64,000 nt of DNA from Bacteroidetes bacterium HGW-Bacteroidetes-4. GTDB lineage: Bacteria > Bacteroidota > Bacteroidia > Bacteroidales > SZUA-534. Below the pieces are notes generated by a model. The model worked only from the letters and a program-made list of their open reading frames with translations. It was not told the DNA's origin and made no database searches. The DNA is taken from NCBI GenBank assembly GCA_002840905.1, contig PHDD01000004.1, positions 1 through 64,000 on the forward strand, given 5' to 3'. The position numbers and the translations under genes are program-made. Below, one piece after another: positions 54,770-62,818 of this stretch. Numbering within the stretch: the first letter of the stretch is position 1; each line of letters starts with the position of its first letter.

Positions 54770-57700
54770 CTAATCAAAGTTTCTTCGTGGCAACCGGATT
54801 ACAAACGTGCTGCCAATACCTGGTTTGCTTTCAACTTTTATCGATCCACCACTTTTTTCAACAAATTCTTTACACAAAATCAGACCCAATCCAGTGCCTT
54901 TTTCCTGAGCTGTCCCCAGAGATGAAACATTTTTGTCGAGTGAGAATAAGTATGGCAGAATGTCTTTCTCAATACCTACTCCATTGTCAATTACAATAAT
55001 TTCGGCCCATAATTCGTCAACCAATTCAGCTTTAACTTTTACCACATTGTGAGGATACGAAAATTTAATGGCATTGAGTACCAGGTTCCTGAATACGGTA
55101 GCCATAATCGATTTATCAGCATAAATTTCCAAAGTATCGGGAACCTCAACCAATAAACCAATGTCTTTTTGGTTTGCTGTTGCTGTAATTGTAGCCAGCA
55201 CTTCGTTAATAAAGGGTTTCAACACAATTTGTTTGCGATCCATTTGCAAAACACCCGTTTGCGACCGGGCCCAATCGAGCAGGTTTTGAAGAAGTTTATA
55301 GGTGTTTTCCGATGTTTGCAGCATTTCTTCCAAAAATTGCTGCATTTCAGCTTCTGAAATATCGTTGCGATTGTTAACCAACAGTTGCGAAAATCCAATA
55401 AGAGTATTGAACGGGCTTTTTAAATCGTGGGCAAGAATTGAGAAAAACCGATCTTTTGATTTTATAGCTGCCTCGGCTTCATCTTTGGCACTTTTTAAAT
55501 TGGAATTTAATTGTGTTAGTTCTTCGTTTTGTTCTTTCAAATCTTGTGTGCGTTGCGAAATTATGGCTTCCAGCTTTTTTCGTTCCCACTCGCTCTTTTT
55601 TCTTATAAAACGCAGGTAAATAATTAAAGCTACTACTACTCCAATGTAAATAAGTGTTAAAACCCATACTTTTTGGTACCATTTTTTATAGATGGTAAAT
55701 TCATAAATTTCAGGCTCACTCCAGTTATAAAACCCTTTTCCTTTGGCTCTTAATTGCAACATATAGGAACCTTCCGGCAAATTGGTCAGAACTATACTCC
55801 TGCTATTTCGTTGAACGGCAACCCAATGCTCATTATCAGAGTTTACCAAACGGTATTCAAACGAAACGTATTTTGCGGGGTAATGTGAATTGGAAAAACT
55901 AATTTGAATTGGGGTATTAATTAAAAAAGAATTATGTTCATCGGGATATAATATCCGGTATTCATTTTCAATATGCCGTATTTTTGGTTTGGGTGTGCAT
56001 TTATATGTTTCTTTTATGGTTCCCTCAACCATCCCCAAATTGGTTCCCATCCAAATTTGCCCGAATTCATCGATATGTAAATTGCGAAAGGAGTTGGTTT
56101 TTGATGGTATTCCATCGTAATTATTAAATGTTATAGTAAAAGTACTGTCCCATAAAATTAATCCGTTTGAATTGCCAAACCAAATACGGTCCTGACTATC
56201 AATGGCAACTGAAGTAACCTGTTCCTGATTCATTTCACCCAGGTTAAATTGCTTGATTTCAAGCGGGCTGTATTTCCATATTCCTTCTGAAGTTCCCAGA
56301 ACTAAATAATTTGAGCGATGAAACTCTATATCGTTAACTTCAAAAACCGCGTTCTTAATTTCTTTAATCGGTTCACTTACGTTTTCAAAGATATTAGCAA
56401 TGGGATTAAACCTCCAAAGATACGACTGAATTCCCGATGCTCCCAGGTAAAGCGTGCCATCGTCGGCTATTTTCAACATCCGAAGACGCTCTCCGTCAGG
56501 AAGAGGAATTACATATTCTGTTTCTTCAAAAAAGGACGAAAAGCTGACTACCGTTGGTTTTTTTCGGTTTTGAATAAACCAGACCAAACCATCTTTTCCC
56601 AAAATCAGTTCGGTTATTGCTCCGCCTTTTGCAGAAAAATCGTGTTCCAAAAGTGGAACGCCTTTGTTGATAACAATTATCCTTCCGTCGTCGGTAGCTA
56701 CCCACAAGTCGTTGTTTTTTATAATAAATTGATGTATCAGGTATTTCCACTGGCTGAACACTGTATGTAATGTTTTATTTTGCGTATTAAAACCGGCTAC
56801 GCGCCAACCATCGGTAAAATAAAGTTTACCATCTACGGCCTCCATATCTTGAATGTAGAATTTAGTATAATCGGTAAAAGCAGGCTTAAAATCGAGATTC
56901 CGAAGCAGTGTAACACCAAAGTTAGTTGCCAGCCATAATTGGTTTTGCTTATCAATTAATATATCGTTAATGGTTTTTTGCTCTGAAAGAGCAATATGTT
57001 CATAATTTAACTGATTTTGCAGAAACTTGGCTTTAAAAAGACCGTGCGACCAGGTTCCAAGGTAGAGAACCCCATCAGATGCTGGTTCAATAGCTGAAAC
57101 TGAATAAGGAAAACCGAGATCTTTAGTCAAAATAATAGTTCCCGATGAATCAAATTCAAGAAGTACCAAACCATTTTGCACGCCTACTAAAACCTGATTA
57201 TTTTCAATTAACTGCAAAGCAAAAACTTCAATACCTGCAAATTTCCAATCCAACAATTCCAATTCACCACTTAAGGAATTTGTCTTAAACAAACTCCCAT
57301 TTTGGCTCATTACATAAACCACCGAAGCAAGTTCAAAAAACATATGGTTTCTAACATAGTTATTGGTATGGCAATTAGCCGGTAGTTCATAAGTTAAAAT
57401 AGTGTCCATGGTGAGTTGAGCAACCCTGAGATTGGTTGCTATCCAGATACTGGAATCAGAGGCTTCATACAAGGTTTTGGCATATCTTAAATCGGGCCAG
57501 GAAGAAAAACCCAGCAGTTTGCGGGTATATGATGCAGTATAGCTGTGATCTTTTAACGAAATACTGATTAAACCGTCGTCGGATGCAGCCAAAAAACCAA
57601 ATTTTTTAGTGAACAACAGGTTTTTATAATAATTCGAAGCCCGCTCAATATTTCCAACGGCAACAAATTCATTTCCCTCAAAATGCACAATTCCGCCATC

Positions 57701-57868
57701 GGTAGCTACCCAAAGGTAACCTGCTGAATCTATTTCAAAAGCTTTGATTAAATCGGTGGGCAACCCATTCTCCTGATGATACTCTTCGACCCCCACATTT
57801 TGTGCAGCTATAAAACTGGCATTAACAAGCAATAATACTATTGCAAAAAGGTGTCGAATATTTTCCAT
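54770..57868 (-). CDS. two-component-propeller sensor histidine kinase
   Basis: About 1032 aa from Met at 57868. After a signal peptide come Reg_prop propeller repeats (LWVATDGG, IWIATN, IWFGNSNG), a Y_Y_Y domain, and a transmembrane helix (about 733-755). HisKA follows with LAHDLKSPF (phospho-His814), then HATPase with DNGVGI and GTGLGLI. There is no receiver or DNA-binding domain. It is a close architectural relative of the kinase at 19771. It sits 53 bp from the hydrogenase cassette promoter on the same strand and upstream of it, and could be linked to it or to the TonB receptor behind it. Confidence 0.9.
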   Translation of the reverse strand: MENIRHLFAIVLLLVNASFIAAQNVGVEEYHQENGLPTDLIKAFEIDSAGYLWVATDGGIVHFEGNEFVAVGNIERASNYYKNLLFTKKFGFLAASDDGLISISLKDHSYTASYTRKLLGFSSWPDLRYAKTLYEASDSSIWIATNLRVAQLTMDTILTYELPANCHTNNYVRNHMFFELASVVYVMSQNGSLFKTNSLSGELELLDWKFAGIEVFALQLIENNQVLVGVQNGLVLLEFDSSGTIILTKDLGFPYSVSAIEPASDGVLYLGTWSHGLFKAKFLQNQLNYEHIALSEQKTINDILIDKQNQLWLATNFGVTLLRNLDFKPAFTDYTKFYIQDMEAVDGKLYFTDGWRVAGFNTQNKTLHTVFSQWKYLIHQFIIKNNDLWVATDDGRIIVINKGVPLLEHDFSAKGGAITELILGKDGLVWFIQNRKKPTVVSFSSFFEETEYVIPLPDGERLRMLKIADDGTLYLGASGIQSYLWRFNPIANIFENVSEPIKEIKNAVFEVNDIEFHRSNYLVLGTSEGIWKYSPLEIKQFNLGEMNQEQVTSVAIDSQDRIWFGNSNGLILWDSTFTITFNNYDGIPSKTNSFRNLHIDEFGQIWMGTNLGMVEGTIKETYKCTPKPKIRHIENEYRILYPDEHNSFLINTPIQISFSNSHYPAKYVSFEYRLVNSDNEHWVAVQRNSRSIVLTNLPEGSYMLQLRAKGKGFYNWSEPEIYEFTIYKKWYQKVWVLTLIYIGVVVALIIYLRFIRKKSEWERKKLEAIISQRTQDLKEQNEELTQLNSNLKSAKDEAEAAIKSKDRFFSILAHDLKSPFNTLIGFSQLLVNNRNDISEAEMQQFLEEMLQTSENTYKLLQNLLDWARSQTGVLQMDRKQIVLKPFINEVLATITATANQKDIGLLVEVPDTLEIYADKSIMATVFRNLVLNAIKFSYPHNVVKVKAELVDELWAEIIVIDNGVGIEKDILPYLFSLDKNVSSLGTAQEKGTGLGLILCKEFVEKSGGSIKVESKPGIGSTFVIRLPRRNFD

Positions 57869-58015
57869 CCTTGTAAAGGTATAGAAAAGCTCCAACCAGT
57901 AACCCGGTAATAAGTTGATATAACTCAGTTTATAAACCGAAGTATGTCAGAAAAAAGCAGGCAACTCTTTAATTATTGGCTTACTAAGTTTTATTAAAAC
58001 AAACCCTGTTCCTTA

Positions 58016-60415
58016 TTAAAATTCAATCATTATTCCAACCGATGGGACTAATGTTCCTGAACCATCTGTGGCAATATAACGCATCTGATATTTTTGCTCT
58101 TCAATGGGTGCATCCGGATTTACAATAATTTTTGTCCCGTCGGGATTGGTGTCTACGGTTAAAATATCGGGTGTGTCTACTTTTGCATTTAGTAAATTCT
58201 GAATATCAACATAAACCATCAACGACCATTTATCGAAAAAATAACTTTTATCGACACGAACATCTAACTGGGTAAATGCATTCAAACGCTTCTGATTAAA
58301 ACGGGAATAATCGGGATAAGCCTGAAGTCGTGAATCCCAGGCAAGAACATAAAAGCTTTTTTCAACATCGTAAGGTGTATAAGGGGCGCCTCCTGCAAAA
58401 CGAAACTTAAATCCAAAATCCCAATGGTTTTTGAAGCTGCGTGTTGCAGTAATATTAAACAGATGCTTGTTATCCCAGGCGGTTGGTATATACTCCCCGT
58501 AAGCATCTTTAAATTCACTGCGCACAAAGGTATAAGCCAGAATGGTATTGAAACCAAATAAATTGGTATAACGCATATACAATTCTGCTCCCAAGGCCCG
58601 GCCAACACCGGTTGAAACCACCTCCTCGTCGCCAAAGGTTCCATAATCGCCTCCTTTACTGGCCAGTGCAATGGAATCGTTTACCGAAAAAGGATAGTTG
58701 TTGTATTTTTTATAGAACCCCTCAAGGGTAATTTTAGATTGCTCGTTGGGTAAATACTCTAAACCACCAACCAGATGATCGGATTGCAGGTAGCCAACTC
58801 CGTTAGCTTTATTAACCAGAACTCCATTTTGTGCACCGTAACCCAGCGTGGTATATGCCGGTAACTGATAAAACCGGCCGGTATTAAAGTTTAATGCCCA
58901 TTTTTCAGCAAAAGGATAACTCAATGACAAACGCGGACTTAATTGTTTAAAAAGGTTCGACATTTCGGACGAATAATTATTGGCATCGGCACGCAAACCA
59001 ACTGAAACGGTAAGACGGCCATCAAATATACCTTTACTTACCTGCCCAAAAGTGTTCCATTTAACTAAATCCAAATCCGATTCATAATTTATGGCTGTAG
59101 AGCCGGTATTTAAAAAACGCATTTGAAAAGTTTCATTAAAATACTGCGCATATTCCATTCCTGCACCAATATTTATTTTCATTTTATTTTCGGTTCGCCA
59201 GGTATGCTCATACCTCAGCTTGGTTTCAATTTCGTCGGAATTGTAATCCAAAATTTTTAACGAATCTTCTTCAACATTACCAATGTACTTATACGAGGTA
59301 TTGTTCAGGTGATTCCTGCTTAAAACCAGGGTTTGGTAACCATTTACACGATAATGTTTATACACTCCTCCCACGGTATAATTCCATTGCTCAAAAACAG
59401 GTAAATAGCCTACAAGATAACGTTTTTCCTCAGTTTCATTAGCATCTAAATTAAGTTCGAACTGATCAATGGCTCCCAAACCAATCAAGGTTATTTCGTT
59501 TTTTTCGTTGATGCGGGTCTTAAGCTTGAATTGAACATCGTTGTAGGTTGGTAAAAAGGGCAAGCCCAGTCCGGCAAACAAAAACTGCAAATACGAGCGG
59601 CGGGCCGAGAAAACCAAACTGGTTTTATCACCAACCGGTCCATCCATGGTTAAGGCTAAGTCAGATGCACCTACGGTTGCTCTGAATTTCATTTTCTCTT
59701 TATTACCGTCAACCTGTTTAAATTCGAGCACCGAACTAAGTGCATTTCCCCGGTTGGCTGGAAAAGCTCCGCTGTAAAAATCGACCGAACGTACAAAATC
59801 AACATTAATAATGCCAATAGGTCCGCCCGAGGCACCTTGTGTGGAAAAATGGTTCAGGTTAGGAATCTCCACATCGTCTAAATAAAACCGATTTTCACTG
59901 GGGCCTCCGCCACGCACTATTAAATCGTTACGGTACGAAACCGAACCAGCAACTCCGGGTAAAGACTGAACTACCCGGCTGATATCGCGGTTTCCACCCG
60001 GATTCTTTTCAATTTCACCAATGCCTATGCTGCGCATTGAAAGCGGACTCTCCTCTTTTCTGACAAAGGGTGAGGCTTTCACTTTGATTTCATCCAACTG
60101 GGTTGACGATTCGTTCATGGCAATTTCAATAAAAGCCGTTTTGGCGTTGGTTACCAGTATCTCGGTCGAAACCACTGTTTCGTAACCAATGGAAGAAACC
60201 TGAACTTTGACAAAACCTGCTTCGATGCCGTTTAACCGGAATTTACCGTTCAAATCGGTAACAGAACCAATGGTGGTTCCATATATTATCACATTAGCAA
60301 AAGGTACCGGTTGGTTATTTATCGGATTTTTAACCAATCCTTCAAGGGTTCCGTTTTGCGAAAAGCTGCTAAAAGCCAGCAATAATAAAGCTGCTATCAA
60401 TATTTTTATCTTCAT
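58016..60415 (-). CDS. TonB-dependent receptor, MarR-linked
   Basis: About 799 aa from Met at 60415 (the frame to 60469 would start upstream of the promoter). A signal peptide (to FSQ) is followed by a carboxypeptidase-regulatory-like domain (about 20-105, LEGLVKNPINNQPVPFANV), a plug (about 120-230, LIVRGGGPSENRFYLD) and a barrel. Its promoter and operator lie in the divergent region with the MarR gene. It probably takes up a ligand that inactivates the repressor. Substrate unknown. Confidence 0.9.
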   Translation of the reverse strand: MKIKILIAALLLLAFSSFSQNGTLEGLVKNPINNQPVPFANVIIYGTTIGSVTDLNGKFRLNGIEAGFVKVQVSSIGYETVVSTEILVTNAKTAFIEIAMNESSTQLDEIKVKASPFVRKEESPLSMRSIGIGEIEKNPGGNRDISRVVQSLPGVAGSVSYRNDLIVRGGGPSENRFYLDDVEIPNLNHFSTQGASGGPIGIINVDFVRSVDFYSGAFPANRGNALSSVLEFKQVDGNKEKMKFRATVGASDLALTMDGPVGDKTSLVFSARRSYLQFLFAGLGLPFLPTYNDVQFKLKTRINEKNEITLIGLGAIDQFELNLDANETEEKRYLVGYLPVFEQWNYTVGGVYKHYRVNGYQTLVLSRNHLNNTSYKYIGNVEEDSLKILDYNSDEIETKLRYEHTWRTENKMKINIGAGMEYAQYFNETFQMRFLNTGSTAINYESDLDLVKWNTFGQVSKGIFDGRLTVSVGLRADANNYSSEMSNLFKQLSPRLSLSYPFAEKWALNFNTGRFYQLPAYTTLGYGAQNGVLVNKANGVGYLQSDHLVGGLEYLPNEQSKITLEGFYKKYNNYPFSVNDSIALASKGGDYGTFGDEEVVSTGVGRALGAELYMRYTNLFGFNTILAYTFVRSEFKDAYGEYIPTAWDNKHLFNITATRSFKNHWDFGFKFRFAGGAPYTPYDVEKSFYVLAWDSRLQAYPDYSRFNQKRLNAFTQLDVRVDKSYFFDKWSLMVYVDIQNLLNAKVDTPDILTVDTNPDGTKIIVNPDAPIEEQKYQMRYIATDGSGTLVPSVGIMIEF

Positions 60416-60436
60416 AATTTCCTTGCATTGAATCTT

Positions 60437-60444
60437 CAAATGTA
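60437..60444 (-). promoter_or_regulatory. -7 element of the TonB receptor promoter
   Basis: TAcaTTTG on the minus strand, about 22 bp before ATG 60415. A degenerate operator copy lies directly upstream (60444-60459), suitable for repression. Confidence 0.5.
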
Positions 60445-60459
60445 TTACGTTTTCGTTGC
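60444..60459. promoter_or_regulatory. degenerate second copy of the MarR operator
   Basis: ATTACGTTTTCGTTGC matches the 16-bp palindrome at 60507 at 11 of 16 positions and abuts the -7 element of the TonB receptor promoter. Confidence 0.4.
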
Positions 60460-60506
60460 ATAAAAACATTTGTTCGCTAATTTTGTTTCAATAATTGCAA
60501 ATATTT

Positions 60507-60522
60507 ATTACGAATTCGTAAT
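60507..60522. promoter_or_regulatory. 16-bp perfect palindrome, candidate MarR operator
   Basis: ATTACGAATTCGTAAT is perfectly self-complementary. It lies 10 bp before the MarR ATG and in the region shared with the divergent TonB receptor gene. MarR proteins bind 16-20 bp palindromes in such places, so autoregulation is likely; it is not tested. Confidence 0.6.
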
Positions 60523-60532
60523 TTAATAAACC

Positions 60533-61195
60533 ATGAAGTACCAACTTCTAAATGAACTGATACAACATCTTGAGAAATTTGAATCGCTTCAAAATCAAAA
60601 CCATAAGAATATCAATGCTTTTGCTCAATGGCTCGCCCATGAGAACCAGGCAAACAAAACAGCACAAAAATTTATACCTGTAGAAAGTACCGAACCCATA
60701 TATCGGCAACCTGTAGATGCTTTAATAAGTATTTTAATTGGCCGGATGGGCAAATACGCGCGTGTTTATACTAAGAAAATACTTTCAAATACCAGCCTTA
60801 GCGGCATGGACGATTACAGTTTTATGGCTACGCTCATGTTTCACGAGCATATGACAAAAAGTGAACTCATACATTACAACCTACTCGATTCGGTAACCTC
60901 GGGCGCCGACATCATAAAACGTTTGATAAACAATGGCTTGATTCAGGAAGAGGAAAACCCAAACGACAAACGCTCAAAAAGTGTTCGTATTACTCCCAAA
61001 GGACGGGCTATGATGGTTGAGGTTTTTAAAGAAATGCAACTTGCATCGGAAATTGTTACCGGCAAACTAAGTGAAAAAGAAAAACACACACTGGTTGAAC
61101 TCCTGAGTAAGCTCGATGCATTCCACAAAGACATATTTGAAAACGATCGGAAACTGGAATTAAGCGCTATTAAAAACAAACACCTTACCAAATAA
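60533..61195 (+). CDS. MarR-family transcriptional regulator
   Basis: A 220-aa winged-helix regulator. An N-terminal extension (about 1-70) precedes the MarR core, with the recognition region SVTSGADIIKRLINNGLI and the wing NPNDKRSKSVRITPKGR (about 125-160). It is divergent from a TonB receptor gene and followed 75 bp later by a haem lipoprotein gene. It is likely to repress both directions from the palindrome next to its start. Confidence 0.9.
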   Translation: MKYQLLNELIQHLEKFESLQNQNHKNINAFAQWLAHENQANKTAQKFIPVESTEPIYRQPVDALISILIGRMGKYARVYTKKILSNTSLSGMDDYSFMATLMFHEHMTKSELIHYNLLDSVTSGADIIKRLINNGLIQEEENPNDKRSKSVRITPKGRAMMVEVFKEMQLASEIVTGKLSEKEKHTLVELLSKLDAFHKDIFENDRKLELSAIKNKHLTK

Positions 61196-61270
61196 CCGGT
61201 TGTTTTGAACCTTTTTAACAGCCAACTGTTTCATATCCAACTAATTTATTAAACCTAAAAATGTAGCATT

Positions 61271-61792
61271 ATGCAAAAACCGTTTGTTTATTCGTTTGGA
61301 GCAGCACTACTGGTTTTATTTATTTTACTGCATACCTCGTGCAAAAAAGAGGAATCAATTAGTGGCACCGATTTGGAACTTTATAACATGGCCACCGAAA
61401 CCGAAGGATTCACCTGGTATCAGAACTCCGATATTTTACTGAATCGCAGTGCAGCCAGTGGTCATAACGAAGCATTTTTAAGAACCCGTTATAATACCGT
61501 AGCATCAACTCATTTGGATGCTACCGGAAAAGTAAAGGCGCAAACTGTATTTAACGAAGGCTCGCTCATTGTAAAAGAATTGTGGAGTAATGAATTGTCC
61601 ATTAACCGCTATGCCATTCTTTACAAACAAAGCGAACATGAATTTGCCGATGAAAACGGCTGGGTTTGGGGATACATTAACACCGACAAAACCGTTAAAG
61701 CTCCTTCTTCTGACAAAGGAGTTTCGTGCATCAGTTGCCACATGCAAACCAATAACATTGACAATACGTTAATGAATAAATATTTTCCTTAA
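61271..61792 (+). CDS. cytochrome P460-like haem lipoprotein
   Basis: A 173-aa lipoprotein (LLHTSC, Cys24) with a single c-type haem site SCISCH (Cys153, Cys156, His157) near the C-terminus. The preceding beta-sheet domain (GFTWYQNSD, WSNELSINRYAILYK, WVWGYIN) resembles cytochrome P460 family proteins, some of which oxidise hydroxylamine or bind NO. It lies downstream of the MarR gene and may be part of its regulon. Function is inferred from fold resemblance. Confidence 0.75.
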   Translation: MQKPFVYSFGAALLVLFILLHTSCKKEESISGTDLELYNMATETEGFTWYQNSDILLNRSAASGHNEAFLRTRYNTVASTHLDATGKVKAQTVFNEGSLIVKELWSNELSINRYAILYKQSEHEFADENGWVWGYINTDKTVKAPSSDKGVSCISCHMQTNNIDNTLMNKYFP

Positions 61793-61806
61793 GCGGGTTT
61801 TGCCTG

Positions 61807-62727
61807 TTATAGCTTTTCCATTTCGCTAAAAGAGTTGAAACGGAAGGTAAAATTCAATTGTTTAAGTTTTTCAGGCGCTACACCTTGGTTGGCCAGTAAC
61901 ATTTCGCTGGTTTTTTCAGCACCCAAAAAAAGTTTGAATACAACAGCCGGTATGGAAAGAATAAAAAGTGCCCGTGTCCTTTTTTTCAACCAAAGAGAAA
62001 AATCCTTAAAAGAAATTGGATGGGGCGAAACCGCATTAATGATACCTTTGTAATCGGAACTGGTTATGCTTTGGCTAATTATTCTTACCAAATCGTCCAG
62101 GTGAATCCACGAAATGTATTGCTTCCCATCGCCCGGATAAACGCCCAGTCCCAAATTGGATGCCTGTTTCATCTGAGCCAGAAAACCTCCCTCGGGTGAA
62201 ATTACAATACCCAGTCGTAAAACTACTTTACGTATTCCATCCAGATTAACAAATTGCAATTGCTGTTCGGTTTGCTGTACCACATCAGCTAAAAAACCAT
62301 TGCCTTTAGGCGCTTGCTCATTAACAAGGCCGCCGGTTTGCGCACCATAGAAACCCACAGCAGAAGCTTGTATCCAAACCCCTGGCATATTTTGCAAATT
62401 TTTTGCAATTGCTTCTAATTCAATAATAGATTCGGTTCTGCTGTTTAAAATCTCCTTTTTATAGCTTTGAGTCCATCGTTGTGCACCAATATTTGCCCCC
62501 GACAAATTGATTATGGCATCACACTTTTTACAATTTGACAAAAGTAACATGCTGTTTCCTTCGGGCCATTTTACAATGCCCACTGATTCAGGAAAAAGTA
62601 AACGGGCTTTATCAGGATTTCGGGTCAATACATTTATATTATACCCCTGTTTAAGCAAATGGGCAACCAAGGCTTTGCCAATAAAACCAGTTGCTCCGGC
62701 AATTAATACCGTGGTTTGTTCTTTCAT
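61807..62727 (-). CDS. TIGR01777-family SDR epimerase
   Basis: A 306-aa extended short-chain dehydrogenase-like protein. It has GATGFIGKAL for NAD(P) binding, NLSGANIGAQRW, and the family motif WIQASAVGFYG in place of the usual YxxxK. It is of the TIGR01777/SDR39U1 type, whose substrate is unknown. Cytoplasmic and monocistronic. Confidence 0.88.
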   Translation of the reverse strand: MKEQTTVLIAGATGFIGKALVAHLLKQGYNINVLTRNPDKARLLFPESVGIVKWPEGNSMLLLSNCKKCDAIINLSGANIGAQRWTQSYKKEILNSRTESIIELEAIAKNLQNMPGVWIQASAVGFYGAQTGGLVNEQAPKGNGFLADVVQQTEQQLQFVNLDGIRKVVLRLGIVISPEGGFLAQMKQASNLGLGVYPGDGKQYISWIHLDDLVRIISQSITSSDYKGIINAVSPHPISFKDFSLWLKKRTRALFILSIPAVVFKLFLGAEKTSEMLLANQGVAPEKLKQLNFTFRFNSFSEMEKL

Positions 62728-62772
62728 ACTCTGGTAAACAAATATGCCTAAAGTAAGTTTTTTAAAACCAAG

Positions 62773-62800
62773 AAAAAAGCCACTTTAATAGGTGGCTTTT
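62773..62800 (-). terminator. terminator of the histidine ammonia-lyase gene
   Basis: Stem AAAAGCCAC/GTGGCTTTT (62775-62783, 62792-62800), followed on the minus strand by TTTTTT, 18 bp past the gene end. Confidence 0.8.
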
Positions 62801-62818
62801 ATAATTAAAATAATGTTC

